Source: Mesorhizobium sp. CA8 (GTDB taxonomy: Bacteria; Pseudomonadota; Alphaproteobacteria; Rhizobiales; Rhizobiaceae). Taken from it: a stretch of 64,000 nucleotides of DNA. The notes beneath the pieces are model-generated. The model was not told the origin of the DNA. It did not search any database and saw only the letters and a list, made by a program, of their open reading frames with translations. Made by a program: the position numbers and the translations under genes. The stretch is taken from NCBI RefSeq assembly GCF_020164955.1, contig NZ_JAIUHG010000006.1:1-64000 (forward strand). Reading direction: 5' to 3'. Positions 34,058-43,436 of the stretch are shown one piece after another. Every line of letters starts with the position of its first letter. Within the stretch, counting starts at the first letter, position 1.

Positions 34058-34081
34058 CGTTCACCGTTCATTTCACGTTCA
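34058..34081 (+). promoter_or_regulatory. Three CGTTCA direct repeats upstream of the feuN-like gene
   Basis: CGTTCA occurs at 34058-34063, 34065-34070 and 34076-34081. The last two starts are 11 bases apart, the usual period of tandem sites for OmpR/PhoB-type regulators. The genes that follow include an OmpR-type regulator (FeuP-like), so autoregulation is a reasonable guess. The rest of 33897-34106 shows no gene. Confidence 0.4.
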
Positions 34082-34106
34082 GCCCATATGCGTTAGAACC
34101 GTGATC

Positions 34107-34406
34107 ATGAAAAATTTTGGCTTTCACCTCCGCAAAGCAGCGCTGGCGCTTGCCGCAGCCGGCCTCTTTGTGTCGCAGACGACGGCGATGCCGGTCATCG
34201 ACCCGTCGGTCGACCAACCGGTCGTGCTTGCCGCCAACGATTGCTACGCGATCGGCCAGCAGGTCGCCGCGCAGAATGGCGGTACGTTGGCCAAGGCCTC
34301 GCAGGTGACGCGGGGCGGCCAGCAGGTCTGCGTCATCGTCGTGCTCGTTCCCGGTAAGGATGGACAGCGTCCGCGCCGCTCGGAAATCGTCGTTCCGATG
34401 GGCTGA
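34107..34406 (+). CDS. feuN: Small periplasmic protein upstream of feuPQ (FeuN-like)
   Basis: The 99-residue product begins MKNFGFHLRKAALALAAAGLFVSQTTA, a clear signal peptide. The mature ~72 residues (CYAIGQQVAAQNGGTLAKASQVTRGGQQVCVIVVLVPGKDG) resemble a PepSY-like alpha/beta unit with two cysteines. In Sinorhizobium a small periplasmic protein, FeuN, encoded next to feuP restrains the FeuQ kinase; size, export and position agree here, but the identification rests on context rather than on a sequence motif. GTG 34101 is an alternative start. Confidence 0.6.
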   Translation: MKNFGFHLRKAALALAAAGLFVSQTTAMPVIDPSVDQPVVLAANDCYAIGQQVAAQNGGTLAKASQVTRGGQQVCVIVVLVPGKDGQRPRRSEIVVPMG

Positions 34407-34469
34407 CCCTCTCGTTTCCCTGGTCGGCGGAATCGGCCTATACCTCTACCCAACAACAGGCTTCAACCC

Positions 34470-35135
34470 ATGCGCGTGCTCGTCGTCGAGGATGACAAGG
34501 ATCTCAACCGGCAACTGGCCGAAGCGCTGGTCGATGCCGGCTATGTGGTCGACCGCGCCTATGACGGCGAGGAGGGGCACTTCCTCGGCGACACCGAGCC
34601 TTACGATGCCGTGGTCCTCGATATCGGCCTGCCGCAGATGGATGGCATCAGCGTCGTCGAGCGTTGGCGCCGCGGCGGCCGCAAGATGCCGGTTCTGATC
34701 CTCACCGCGCGTGACCGCTGGAGCGACAAGGTCGCCGGCATCGACGCCGGCGCCGACGATTATGTGACAAAGCCCTTCCATATCGAGGAGGTGCTGGCCC
34801 GGGTCCGGGCGCTGATCCGTCGCGCGGCGGGCCATGCTTCGTCCGAGCTTACCTGCGGACCGCTGCGGCTGGACACCAAGGCGTCCAAGGCCGACGTGAA
34901 CGGCGTGCCGCTCAAGCTCACCTCGCACGAGTTCCGGCTGCTCGCCTATCTGATGCATCATATGGGCGAGGTGGTGTCGCGCACCGAACTGGTCGAGCAT
35001 CTCTACGACCAGGATTTCGACCGCGATTCTAACACCATCGAGGTGTTTGTCGGCAGACTTCGCAAGAAGATGGGCATCGACATGATCGAAACCGTGCGTG
35101 GCATGGGCTATCGCATGCGTGAGCCGGAGGCGTGA
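34470..35135 (+). CDS. feuP: OmpR-family response regulator, FeuP-like
   Basis: The 221-residue product has a receiver domain (acidic pocket VVEDDKD, phospho-acceptor D51 in VVLDIGLPQMDG, K in YVTKPFH) and an OmpR/PhoB winged-helix domain (TSHEFRLLAYLMHHMGEVVSRTELVEHLYDQ, then TIEVFVGRLRKK). FeuP in rhizobia was first linked to iron uptake and later to osmoadaptation and cyclic-glucan export through ndvA. The naming relies on the conserved trio with a small periplasmic protein and the following kinase. Its stop is 22 bases before the kinase start. Confidence 0.85.
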   Translation: MRVLVVEDDKDLNRQLAEALVDAGYVVDRAYDGEEGHFLGDTEPYDAVVLDIGLPQMDGISVVERWRRGGRKMPVLILTARDRWSDKVAGIDAGADDYVTKPFHIEEVLARVRALIRRAAGHASSELTCGPLRLDTKASKADVNGVPLKLTSHEFRLLAYLMHHMGEVVSRTELVEHLYDQDFDRDSNTIEVFVGRLRKKMGIDMIETVRGMGYRMREPEA

Positions 35136-35157
35136 CGCGGAACCGCTGAAGCCAACG

Positions 35158-36546
35158 ATGAGAACGTGGCTTTCAAGGCTGCGGCTCTGGCCGCGCTCGC
35201 TGACCTTTCGCGTCATCGCCTTCTCAACCATCTGGGCGATCCTGACGCTGGTCGTCATCTTCACCCTCATCACCACGCTTTACCGCCAGGCCAGCGAACG
35301 CGGCTTCAACAGCCTGCTTTCGGCGCATCTGTTCAACCTGATCGGCTCCGTCGGCATTTCCGACAGCGGCGCGCTGACCGGCTCGCCCGACCTTGGCGAC
35401 CTGCGCTTTTCCGAGCCGAATTCCGGCTGGTACTGGTCGGTGGAGCCCGCCTCCGAAGGCGTGCATGGCGAAATCCATTCCTCCTCGATGACGACCTCGC
35501 TGCCGTCGCCGAGCGTGGCGGAGGTGCCTTTCAACGCGAATTTCCAGCGCATCTACTCGATGGCAGGCATCAAGGGCGAGCGGCTCGAAGTGTTCGAGAG
35601 CGAGTTCGTGCTGGACGCCAAGAACCGCGCGGCCCGCTTCCGCGTCATGGGCAACCACAGCGAGCTCGAACAGGAGATCGCGAGCTTCCAGCGCCGCCTG
35701 CTCACCTATCTCTCGCTGTTCGGCGTCGGCATGATCGCCATCAACGCTATCGCCATTCTGCTGGGTCTCCAGCCTTTGCGCCGGGTCCGCAACGCGTTGG
35801 CCATGGTGCGCGAAGGCACCGCGCAGCGGCTCGACGGCAGCTTCCCGGCCGAGATCGAGCCGCTGGCCAGCGAGACCAACGCGCTGATCGAGAACAACCG
35901 GCGCATCGTCGAGCGCTCGCGCACGCAGGTCGGTAACCTTGCCCATTCGCTGAAGACGCCTTTGGCCGTGCTGATCAACGAAGGGCGCGCGCTCGGCGGC
36001 GCCAAGGGCCAGTTGATCGCCGAGCAGGCTGCCTCCATGCAGAAACAGGTCGACCACTATCTGCAGCGCGCGCGTGTCGCCGCGCAGCGCGACAGCGTCG
36101 TCTTCCGCACGCCGGTTTCGCCGCTGGTCGAGCGCATGGTGCGCGTTCTGCGCAAGCTCAACCCGCAAACCGTGCTGACGCTGTCCCTGCCGTCGGCCGA
36201 GATCGTCTTTGCGGGTGAGCGCGAGGATCTCGAGGAACTGCTCGGCAATCTGCTCGACAATGCGATGAAATGGGCAAAGAGTTCTGTTGCCGTGACGATC
36301 GCCACTATTTCGGGGAGCGGCAACCTGTTTGAGATCGTTATAGAGGATGACGGTCCGGGCATTCCCGAGGACAGCGCCCGGGAGGTATTGAAGCGTGGCA
36401 AAAGACTGGACGAGACGAAGCCGGGAACGGGGCTTGGCCTTGCCATTGTCGCCGACCTCGTCAACGAGTATGGAGGCTCGCTGGCGCTGGAACGGTCCGG
36501 CATGGGCGGCTTGAGGGTGGTGGTGAGATTGCGGAGCCTTCAGTGA
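35158..36546 (+). CDS. feuQ: Sensor histidine kinase, FeuQ-like
   Basis: The product is 462 residues from ATG 35158 (MRTWLSRLRLWPRSLTFRVIAFSTIWAIL). Two helices (~20-40 and ~185-205) bracket a ~145-residue periplasmic sensor, where a FeuN-like protein could act. HAMP is at ~205-255, H263 in VGNLAHSLKTPLAVL is the phosphorylation site, and the ATPase domain has NLLDNAMKWA, DDGPGIP and GTGLGLAIV. It should phosphorylate the FeuP-like regulator. A longer upstream frame overlaps feuP and is not supported. Confidence 0.85.
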   Translation: MRTWLSRLRLWPRSLTFRVIAFSTIWAILTLVVIFTLITTLYRQASERGFNSLLSAHLFNLIGSVGISDSGALTGSPDLGDLRFSEPNSGWYWSVEPASEGVHGEIHSSSMTTSLPSPSVAEVPFNANFQRIYSMAGIKGERLEVFESEFVLDAKNRAARFRVMGNHSELEQEIASFQRRLLTYLSLFGVGMIAINAIAILLGLQPLRRVRNALAMVREGTAQRLDGSFPAEIEPLASETNALIENNRRIVERSRTQVGNLAHSLKTPLAVLINEGRALGGAKGQLIAEQAASMQKQVDHYLQRARVAAQRDSVVFRTPVSPLVERMVRVLRKLNPQTVLTLSLPSAEIVFAGEREDLEELLGNLLDNAMKWAKSSVAVTIATISGSGNLFEIVIEDDGPGIPEDSAREVLKRGKRLDETKPGTGLGLAIVADLVNEYGGSLALERSGMGGLRVVVRLRSLQ

Positions 36547-36682
36547 TGTTTTTCATCGGTTTGCGTGCGGCTGCCAATGGCCAAATTTCCGACAAATATC
36601 AACACTATGGCGATGAAAACCTCCTGATGGCGCGCCCCCAGTCCATCCAGTTCCATCCCGCTGAAGAGAACCGGTTGTCGGC

Positions 36683-37120
36683 ATGAAGATTCGCGTCGCG
36701 CTCGTTTCCGCCCTGCTCGCTATTTCCGGCTGCACGACGCTGGGCAAGGGTGGCCCGACCTCTCCTGTCACGCCTGTTTCCACGCCGCCGACCGGCGGCA
36801 AGGTATCGACCAGCATCGTTTCGGCCATGAATGGCGGGCTCATCGGCGGGTCGATCGGCTCGGGCCTCAGCGATGCCGAAAAGCGCAAGGGCTTGGAAGC
36901 GGAATACAAGGCGCTGGAATACAACACCAGTGGCCAGAAGGTGACGTGGAAGAGCGACAACTCCTCGCATTATGGCGAGGTCGTCGCGGCCCAGCCCTAC
37001 CGGGTAGGCTCGCAGGATTGCCGCCAGTACACCCACACCGTCTATACAAGCGGCGCGGGCGTCACCGCGCGCGGCACGGCCTGCCGCAACGCCGACGGCA
37101 GCTGGACGCCGCTGAGCTAG
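36683..37120 (+). CDS. Outer-membrane lipoprotein, 17-kDa surface-antigen type
   Basis: The 145-residue product has a lipoprotein signal (MKIRVALVSALLAISGC, lipobox ISGC, Cys17) and a Gly-rich segment GGLIGGSIGSGLSD. A C-terminal domain follows: EYKALEYNTSGQKVTWKSDN, then YGEVVAAQPYRVGSQDCRQYTHTVYTSG, then TACRNADGSW. This matches the RT0821/Lpp0805-like surface proteins of rickettsiae and rhizobia, associated with the outer membrane, function undefined. It lies between feuQ and the ccm genes in the same direction. Confidence 0.88.
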   Translation: MKIRVALVSALLAISGCTTLGKGGPTSPVTPVSTPPTGGKVSTSIVSAMNGGLIGGSIGSGLSDAEKRKGLEAEYKALEYNTSGQKVTWKSDNSSHYGEVVAAQPYRVGSQDCRQYTHTVYTSGAGVTARGTACRNADGSWTPLS

Positions 37121-37250
37121 AAGACAAGCCGGGCCTGCCTAATTATTTGCTCGGGTTGAGTTCGTTCAAGGCCGGGCGGCGAGCCCGCCGTCAAAGCGTC
37201 GCACGCTGGTCGTGTTGGCAGGACAGGGCTCTGCCGTTATTGGAATGGGC

Positions 37251-38387
37251 ATGCTGTTCTGGGTCATAGCCGCAATCCTCACGCTGGGCGCCAGCCTGGC
37301 GGTGCTGTTGCCGCTTACCGGCGGCATGAAAGGCGCGTCGCCGGCCGGCGATCACGATCTCGAAGTCTATCGCGACCAGCTGTCCGAGCTCGACCGCGAC
37401 ATGGCGCGCGGCCTGATCCAGCCCGGCGAGGCCGAGGAGGCGCGTGCCGAGATCGGCCGCCGCATCCTGCGTCTGGGCGCGGCTGTGCAACCGGGCGCCG
37501 CAATGCCCAAGCCCTCGCGCAGCGCCAGATGGGTCGCCAGCGTGGCCGTGCTTGCGGTTCCCCTGCTGAGCTGGGGGCTTTACGGCATGCTCGGCTCTCC
37601 CGATCTGCCTTCGCAGCCGCTTGCCGAACGTCTGGCCAAGAACCCGGCCGATTCCTCGGTCGACGAACTGGTCGCCCGCGCTGAAGCCCATCTCGCCGCC
37701 AATCCGTCGGACGGCAAGGGTTGGGACGTGCTGGCGCCGATCTATCTTCGGCTGCAGCGCTTTCCTGACGCCGTGACCGCCTACCGCAACGCCATCCGCC
37801 TCGACGGCGACAGCGCCGTGCGCCAGTCGGGTCTTGGCGAGGCGATCGCCGGCGCTGCAGGCGGCATCGTTTCGGCCGACGCTCAAAAAGCCTTCGAGGC
37901 AGCCCTGAAGCTCGATCCGGCCAACGCCAAGGCGAATTTCTACCTGGCGGTGGGCCTCGCCCAGGAAGGCAAGAAGGCCGATGCCGTTGCCACCTGGCAA
38001 AAGATGCTCGGCCAACTCGCGCCGGATTCGCCTTGGCGCAGCGCCGTCCAGCAGGCGCTTGTCGAGGCCGGGGAGTCCGCTGTCGCCGATGCCGCGCCGG
38101 CCAACGGCCCCGACGCGCAACAGGTGGAAGCCGCGCAGCAGATGTCGCCGCAGGACCGGCAGGCGATGATCGAGACCATGGTCGCCGGTCTCGACGGCAA
38201 ATTGAAGCAGAATCCCCGCGACGAGGAAGGATGGATGCGGCTCATCCGTTCCTATGTCGTGCTTGGCAAGGCCGACCAGGCGCGCGACGCGCTCGGCCGC
38301 GCTGTCGCCGCCTTTGGCGCGGACAGTGAACAGGCCAAGAAATTCACCGCCTTCGCCGCCTCGCTCGGCGTGACGGCGACGGAGTAA
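37251..38387 (+). CDS. ccmI: Cytochrome c biogenesis protein CcmI (CycH)
   Basis: The 378-residue product starts [22 protein letters not shown], then [35 protein letters not shown], the conserved CcmI N-terminal region with two membrane helices (~1-22 and ~90-110). Tetratricopeptide-type repeats (~150-370) bind apocytochrome C-termini and present them to the CcmF/H ligase. It is first of the ccmI-ccmE-ccmF-ccmH order and five bases from ccmE. ATG 37245 (MGMLFW) is an alternative; the frame continues upstream without family similarity. Confidence 0.93.
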   Translation: MLFWVIAAILTLGASLAVLLPLTGGMKGASPAGDHDLEVYRDQLSELDRDMARGLIQPGEAEEARAEIGRRILRLGAAVQPGAAMPKPSRSARWVASVAVLAVPLLSWGLYGMLGSPDLPSQPLAERLAKNPADSSVDELVARAEAHLAANPSDGKGWDVLAPIYLRLQRFPDAVTAYRNAIRLDGDSAVRQSGLGEAIAGAAGGIVSADAQKAFEAALKLDPANAKANFYLAVGLAQEGKKADAVATWQKMLGQLAPDSPWRSAVQQALVEAGESAVADAAPANGPDAQQVEAAQQMSPQDRQAMIETMVAGLDGKLKQNPRDEEGWMRLIRSYVVLGKADQARDALGRAVAAFGADSEQAKKFTAFAASLGVTATE

Positions 38388-38391
38388 GGCA

Positions 38392-38832
38392 ATGACGCGC
38401 AAGCAGAAGCGGATGTCGGTGATCCTGGCGGGGCTGGCTTTCCTCGGTGCCGCTGCCGGGCTCACCTTCTATGCGCTGGGACAGAAGGCCTCCTATTTCT
38501 ACATGCCGGCCGATCTCGCCACGGCGAGTGTGCCGCCCGGCCAGCGCATCCGGCTCGGCGGTCTCGTCGAGAAGGGCACCATCATGCGCGGGCAGGGCGC
38601 CACCGTCGCCTTCTCGGTGACCGACAAGCAGAAATCGGTCAAGGTCACCTATACCGGCATCCTGCCCGATCTGTTCCGCGAGGAGCAGGGCGTCATCACC
38701 GAGGGCGCCTTCGGCCCGGACGGCGTCTTCGTTGCCGACAGCGTCTTGGCCAAGCACGACGAGCGCTACATGCCGAAGGAAGTCGCCGACGGCCTGAAGG
38801 CCAAGGGCGTCTGGCAGGAAAGCACGAACTGA
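38392..38832 (+). CDS. ccmE: Heme chaperone CcmE (CycJ)
   Basis: The 146-residue product (MTRKQKRMSVILAGLAFLGAAAGLTFYAL) has an N-terminal anchor, then a beta-barrel: RIRLGGLVEKGTI, VTYTGILPDLFREEQGVITEGAF. The heme-attaching His is H122 in LAKHDERYMPKEV, with the conserved Tyr four residues later. It carries heme from CcmABCD to the CcmF/H ligase on the periplasmic face. Length is normal. It starts five bases after ccmI and is followed by a palindromic repeat before ccmF. Confidence 0.96.
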   Translation: MTRKQKRMSVILAGLAFLGAAAGLTFYALGQKASYFYMPADLATASVPPGQRIRLGGLVEKGTIMRGQGATVAFSVTDKQKSVKVTYTGILPDLFREEQGVITEGAFGPDGVFVADSVLAKHDERYMPKEVADGLKAKGVWQESTN

Positions 38833-38835
38833 TGA

Positions 38836-38880
38836 GCAGGTTCCGCAAAAGTGCCAAGCGGTTTTGCGGCCAGAACCTGC
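38836..38880. repeat. Palindrome inside the ccm operon, AAAAGTG-core family
   Basis: Perfect outer arms GCAGGTTC/GAACCTGC and inner arms CGCAAAA/TTTTGCG enclose gtgccaagcgg. Compared with other copies, the stem sequence differs but stays complementary. It lies between ccmE and ccmF and could tune mRNA stability or processing within the operon. Confidence 0.75.
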
Positions 38881-38895
38881 GGCAAAGGTGAACTA

Positions 38896-40881
38896 ATGGT
38901 CGAAACCGGACATTTCGCGCTTGTGCTCGCCTTCGCGCTGTCGCTGGTGCAGATGATGGTGCCGCTCGTCGGCGCCCGCACCGGCAACCAGCGGCTGATG
39001 GCGGTCGGCGGTCCGGTCACGGTCACCGGCTTCGCGTTGACCGCACTGTCCTTCGCCGCCCTTGCAAGCGCCTATGCGGGCTCGGACTTCTCGGTGGCGA
39101 GCGTGTGGGAGAACTCCCATTCGCTGCAGCCGATGATCTACAAGATCACCGGCACCTGGGGAAACCACGAAGGCTCGATGCTGCTGTGGGTGCTGATCCT
39201 GACCTTCTTCGGCGCGCTGGTCGCCGTCTTCGGCAACAATCTGCCGGCGACGCTCAAGGCCAATGTGCTGGCTGTGCAAGGCATGATCGGCGCCGCCTTC
39301 TTCCTGTTCATCCTGGCGACGTCCAACCCGTTCATCCGCCTCAATCCGGCGCCGATTGAAGGCCGCGACCTCAACCCGATCCTGCAGGACCTCGGCCTGG
39401 CGATCCACCCGCCGATGCTTTATCTCGGCTATGTCGGCTTCTCGATCTGCTTCTCCTTCTCCGTCGCGGCGCTGATCGAGGGTCGTATCGACGCCTCCTG
39501 GGCACGCTGGGTGCGGCCCTGGACGCTTGTCGCCTGGATGTTTTTGACCGGCGGCATCGCCATGGGTTCCTACTGGGCCTATTACGAGCTCGGCTGGGGC
39601 GGCTTCTGGTTCTGGGATCCGGTCGAAAACGCTTCCTTCATGCCGTGGCTCGCGGGCACCGCGCTGCTCCATTCGGCGATCGTCATGGAAAAGCGTTCGG
39701 CGCTGAAGATCTGGACGCTGCTGCTGGCGATTCTGACCTTCTCGCTGTCGCTGCTCGGCACTTTCCTGGTGCGTTCCGGCGTGCTCACCTCGGTGCACGC
39801 CTTTGCCACCGACCCGGCGCGCGGCGTCTTCATCCTGTGCATCCTCACGCTCTTCATCGGCGGCTCGCTGACGCTGTTTGCGCTGCGCGCCTCGCGGCTG
39901 ACGGCGGGCGGCCTGTTCCATCCGATCTCGCGTGAGGGCGCGCTGGTGCTGAACAACCTGTTCCTCACCACCGCCACGGCAACGGTGCTGGTCGGCACGC
40001 TCTACCCGCTGGCGCTGGAGGCGCTGACCGGCGGCAAGATCTCGGTCGGCGCGCCGTTCTTCGATCTGACCTTTGGCCCGCTGATGCTGCCGCTGCTCGC
40101 GATCGTGCCGTTCGGCCCCTTGCTTGCCTGGAAACGCGGCGACGCCATTGCCGCTTCGCAGCGGCTGATAGCGGCCTTCGCCCTGGCGATCGCCGCGATG
40201 CTGGTCACCGGCCTGTTCATCAACGGTGCCTCTGTCTTTGCCGCCCTCGGCGTCGGTCTTGCCGTCTGGCTGGTCGGCGGCGCGCTGACCGACCTTGCCG
40301 TCAAATCCGGCTTCGGCTCCGTGGCGCCGGCCGTCATGCTTCGTCGCTTCGCCGGCCTGCCGCGTTCCGTCTTCGGCACGGCATTGGCCCATCTCGGCCT
40401 CGGGCTGACCTTGCTCGGCATCGTCGGCACGCTCTGCTTCGGCACCGAGAAGATCCTCTCTATGCGCCCTGGCGAAACGGTGGAACTCTCCGGCCACACG
40501 CTGCGTTTCGAAGGGCTCTCCCCGCAGAAAGGTCCGAACTTCACCGAGGATCGCGGCCGCTTCCTGCTGCTGGGCGCCGACGGCAACGCCGATGGCGCGA
40601 TCAACTCCGCAAAACGCTTCTACCCGGTGCGCCAGACGGTGACGACCGAGTCCGGCATCAGGACGATTGGATTGAGCCAGCTTTATCTGTCGCTCGGCGA
40701 CGAGAACAATGACGGTTCGGTCGTCGTGCGCCTGTGGTGGAAGCCGCTGGTGACGCTGATATGGGGTGGCGGCTTGGTGATGATGGCGGGCGCGGCCATG
40801 TCGCTGCTCGACCGCCGCCTGCGCGTCGGCGCGCCGGCAAAGGGGCGAACACCGGCCGCAGCCCTGGCGGACCCGACATGA
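38896..40881 (+). CDS. ccmF: Heme lyase subunit CcmF (CycK)
   Basis: The 661-residue membrane protein ([19 protein letters not shown]) has ~15 helices. The tryptophan-rich heme-handling motif is [19 protein letters not shown] (~233-252), with conserved histidine contexts GNHEGSM and [11 protein letters not shown]. It joins heme from CcmE to apocytochromes together with CcmH and CcmI at the periplasmic face. The start at 38896 fits the family; codons upstream come from the repeat. The stop overlaps the ccmH start (ATGA). Confidence 0.97.
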   Translation: MVETGHFALVLAFALSLVQMMVPLVGARTGNQRLMAVGGPVTVTGFALTALSFAALASAYAGSDFSVASVWENSHSLQPMIYKITGTWGNHEGSMLLWVLILTFFGALVAVFGNNLPATLKANVLAVQGMIGAAFFLFILATSNPFIRLNPAPIEGRDLNPILQDLGLAIHPPMLYLGYVGFSICFSFSVAALIEGRIDASWARWVRPWTLVAWMFLTGGIAMGSYWAYYELGWGGFWFWDPVENASFMPWLAGTALLHSAIVMEKRSALKIWTLLLAILTFSLSLLGTFLVRSGVLTSVHAFATDPARGVFILCILTLFIGGSLTLFALRASRLTAGGLFHPISREGALVLNNLFLTTATATVLVGTLYPLALEALTGGKISVGAPFFDLTFGPLMLPLLAIVPFGPLLAWKRGDAIAASQRLIAAFALAIAAMLVTGLFINGASVFAALGVGLAVWLVGGALTDLAVKSGFGSVAPAVMLRRFAGLPRSVFGTALAHLGLGLTLLGIVGTLCFGTEKILSMRPGETVELSGHTLRFEGLSPQKGPNFTEDRGRFLLLGADGNADGAINSAKRFYPVRQTVTTESGIRTIGLSQLYLSLGDENNDGSVVVRLWWKPLVTLIWGGGLVMMAGAAMSLLDRRLRVGAPAKGRTPAAALADPT

Positions 40882-41342
40882 GGGCGAGGTTTTCACTTGC
40901 CTCGCTGGTCCTGTTGCTGGCGCTGTTTTTCGGCGGCGCGGCACAGGCGGTGAAGCCCGACGAAGTGTTGCAGGATCCTGCGCTGGAGGCGAGGGCGCGC
41001 GTGCTGTCGGAAGGTCTGCGCTGCATGGTCTGCCAGAATCAGTCGATCGACGAATCCGACGCCGATCTTGCCCGCGACCTGCGCATCCTAGTGCGCCAGC
41101 GCCTCGTGGCCGGCGACACCGACCAGCAGGTGATGGATTACGTCGCCTCGCGCTACGGAGAGTTCGTGCTCTTGAAGCCGCGCTTCAGCCTGCGCAACGC
41201 GCTTTTGTGGGGCACGCCGGTGCTCCTGCTTATCGCAGGTGGCATCTTCATCGTATTCAGCGCCCGCTCGCGCCGAACTGTGCCGGACAGCAACCTGAGC
41301 GCCGAGGAACAGGCGGCGCTGGATAAGATGCTGCGCGACTAG
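40878..41342 (+). CDS. ccmH: Cytochrome c biogenesis protein CcmH (CycL)
   Basis: The 154-residue product has a signal peptide (ending AAQA), then [44 protein letters not shown], which carries the CMVC redox pair that keeps the CXXCH cysteines of apocytochromes reduced. A C-terminal helix ([19 protein letters not shown]) anchors it in the membrane. The ATG overlaps the ccmF stop by four bases, so translation is coupled. Two cytochrome genes at 10.6-12.0 kb are likely clients. Confidence 0.96.
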   Translation: MRARFSLASLVLLLALFFGGAAQAVKPDEVLQDPALEARARVLSEGLRCMVCQNQSIDESDADLARDLRILVRQRLVAGDTDQQVMDYVASRYGEFVLLKPRFSLRNALLWGTPVLLLIAGGIFIVFSARSRRTVPDSNLSAEEQAALDKMLRD

Positions 41343-41616
41343 CGCCATCGCCGAGCTTGGCGATTGATCGCAACCGCCCTTGGCTATCGTGCGCTTGATG
41401 CTTTCGATCGTCTTGGTCCCCGATTCGACTGAGACTCGAGTTCGTTGGTACGGCGTTTGGTCATTTTGACCTCGTGATCCCGCGCATCGTCGCCAATCCC
41501 CAACATTACAAAACTTTCATGTAGTGGAAATGGCGCCGTAATGTGCGGCTCTCTAATTCTCTTGCCCGAGGATGCATCGCCTGAGTGCATCCCTTCGAAA
41601 GAGGAAACGAAATCCC
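41343..41616. other. Intergenic region upstream of the DegP-type protease gene
   Basis: The 274 bases contain no supported gene. An AT-rich patch at about 41500-41530 (cattacaaaactttcatgtag) is the likeliest promoter area for the protease gene, but no -35/-10 pair is convincing. An envelope-stress-type promoter is expected from function only. Confidence 0.45.
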
Positions 41617-43173
41617 ATGAACATTGCCCCCAATTCATATTCCCGCACCCGAAAGCGCCTGATGGCCGCCGTCGCTTCCCTGGCCGTTGTCGGAACGGTC
41701 GGCGCGGGCGCGCTTGCCACCGGCACCGCCCCCGTGCTGGCCGATGCCGTGCGCGTCGAAGCTCCGCAGGTGCCGAGTTTCGCCGATGTCGTCGAGCATG
41801 TCTCGCCGGCGGTCGTCAGCGTCAAGGTCAAGGCCAAGATCCAGCCGACGGCCGACGACGGCTCGGACGATCAGGACGGCTTCGACAACCTGCCTGACAA
41901 TCCGCAGCTGCGCCGCTTCTTCAAGGAATTCCGCGGCTTCGGCGACCAGGGTCCGGGTGGCCAGTTCGGCATGCGCCGCTTCAACCACCGCGACCATGGC
42001 AATGGCCAGCCGCGTCCGGTCGCTCAAGGATCGGGCTTCTTCATCTCGGAAGACGGCTATCTCGTCACCAACAACCACGTCGTCACGGAAGGCTCGGATT
42101 TCAGCGTCGTCACCAATGACGGCAAGGAGCTCGACGCCAAGCTGATCGGCACCGACCCGCGCACCGACCTTGCCGTGCTCAAGGTCGATGGCGGCGGCAA
42201 CAAGTTCACCTATGTCGACTTCGCCGACGATTCCAAGGTCCGCATCGGCGACTGGGTGGTTGCCGTCGGCAATCCCTTCGGCCTTGGCGGCACTGTCACC
42301 GCCGGCATCGTCTCGGCCCGCGGCCGCGACATCGGCGCCGGCCCCTATGACGATTTCATCCAGATCGACGCTTCGGTCAACCGGGGCAATTCGGGCGGTC
42401 CGACCTTCAACCTCAACGGCCAGGTGATCGGCATCAACACCGCTATCTTCTCGCCGTCGGGCGGTAGCGTCGGCATCGCCTTCGACATCCCGGCCTCGAC
42501 CGCCAAGCAGGTCGTCCAGGATCTGATGAAGAGCGGCTCGGTTCAGCGCGGCTGGCTCGGCGTCGAGATTCAGCCGGTCACCTCCGACATCGCCGAGTCG
42601 CTCGGCCTGAAGTCGGACAAGGGCGCGCTGGTCTCGAGCGCCCAGGATGGCGGTCCGGGCAAGAAGGCGGGCATCGTCGCTGGCGACGTCATCACCAAGG
42701 TCGACGGCAAGGACGTCGCCTCGCCGAAGGAGCTCGCCCGCATGATCGGCGCATTCGCGCCGGGCAAATCGGTCGATGTTACCGTCTGGCGCAACGGCAA
42801 GGAAGAAGCGGTCAAGGTCGATCTCGGCACGCTGCCCGCGAGCGACAAGCAGGCGTCGAACGACGACAGCAACAAGCAGTCGGCGCCCGCCGCTAAACCC
42901 GACACGCTTGCCGATCTCGGCCTGACCGTCACAAAGGCCGACAATGGCAAGGGCCTCGTGGTCACCGACGTCGATCCCGACAGCAACGCAGCCGACCGCG
43001 GCATCCAGCCCGGCGACGTCATCACCTCGATCAACTCGAACGAGGTGAACACCACCGACGATGTCTCCAAGGCGATGACCGATGCCGCAAAGGCCGGCCG
43101 CAAGGCCGTGCTGATGCAGATCACCCGCGACGACTCGAACCGCTTCGTCGCGCTGCCGGTCGGCAAGGGCTGA
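41617..43173 (+). CDS. degP: Periplasmic serine protease, DegP/HtrA family
   Basis: The 518-residue product (ATG 41617 behind gaggaaacg) has a signal region ending near VLADAV and a trypsin-like domain with catalytic H154 (TNNHVV), D184 (RTDLAVLK) and S259 (RGNSGGP). A Gly/Gln/Arg-rich loop (~110-130) precedes the catalytic core. Two PDZ domains follow (~305-395 and ~430-510). The enzyme degrades or refolds misfolded envelope proteins. The gene order degP, response regulator, kinase, glnE matches what I recall for Sinorhizobium degP1, suggesting an ancestral cluster. Confidence 0.96.
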   Translation: MNIAPNSYSRTRKRLMAAVASLAVVGTVGAGALATGTAPVLADAVRVEAPQVPSFADVVEHVSPAVVSVKVKAKIQPTADDGSDDQDGFDNLPDNPQLRRFFKEFRGFGDQGPGGQFGMRRFNHRDHGNGQPRPVAQGSGFFISEDGYLVTNNHVVTEGSDFSVVTNDGKELDAKLIGTDPRTDLAVLKVDGGGNKFTYVDFADDSKVRIGDWVVAVGNPFGLGGTVTAGIVSARGRDIGAGPYDDFIQIDASVNRGNSGGPTFNLNGQVIGINTAIFSPSGGSVGIAFDIPASTAKQVVQDLMKSGSVQRGWLGVEIQPVTSDIAESLGLKSDKGALVSSAQDGGPGKKAGIVAGDVITKVDGKDVASPKELARMIGAFAPGKSVDVTVWRNGKEEAVKVDLGTLPASDKQASNDDSNKQSAPAAKPDTLADLGLTVTKADNGKGLVVTDVDPDSNAADRGIQPGDVITSINSNEVNTTDDVSKAMTDAAKAGRKAVLMQITRDDSNRFVALPVGKG

Positions 43174-43274
43174 CATCGACTTTCAGCTTTCCTCATGGCG
43201 GTATCAACACCCCCGAGCCGCCGTGGGGAAACATGGGGCCGAGCACGTAAGTCAGTCACCGTGTTTCGCTCCCG

Positions 43275-43306
43275 GCGGCAGCGGGTTTCCCATCACCCGC
43301 TGCCGC
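43275..43306 (+). terminator. Strong hairpin downstream of degP
   Basis: Twelve-bp perfect arms GCGGCAGCGGGT (43275-43286) and ACCCGCTGCCGC (43295-43306) with an eight-base loop, ~100 bases after the degP stop. It is followed by ttat only, so the T-run is weak, but the stem is very stable. Confidence 0.5.
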
Positions 43307-43310
43307 TTAT

Positions 43311-43357
43311 CGCATGTCGCCCAAAAGTGGGCACCGGTTTTGGGATCACGACATGCG
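43311..43357. repeat. Palindrome, AAAAGTG-core family (first of a tandem pair)
   Basis: Perfect outer arms CGCATGTCG/CGACATGCG and inner arms CCCAAAA/TTTTGGG around the core. The next copy starts nine bases later. Confidence 0.75.
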
Positions 43358-43365
43358 GAACGAAA

Positions 43366-43412
43366 TGCTTGTCGCCAAAAAAGTGGTCGCCGGTTTGGGA
43401 AGAAGACATGCG
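43366..43412. repeat. Palindrome, AAAAGTG-core family (second of a tandem pair)
   Basis: Arms TGCTTGTC and GACATGCG (imperfect), with core ccaaaaaagtggtcgccgg followed by tttggg. It is a diverged neighbour of the copy at 43311. Together the two copies, plus the hairpin before them, fill the space before the response-regulator gene. Confidence 0.65.
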
Positions 43413-43436
43413 ACTAATGAGTGCAAGGCATGAAGA

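Noticed and set aside
38893..40944. A ~683-codon antisense frame opposite ccmF
   Set aside because: Arg/Gln/Glu-rich low-complexity translation with no start signal, exactly mirroring ccmF; a shadow frame.
43311..43412. Tandem palindromes considered as a tiny CRISPR array
   Set aside because: Only two diverged palindromes with a nine-base gap, no spacers of regular length, no cas genes; they belong to a dispersed repeat family.
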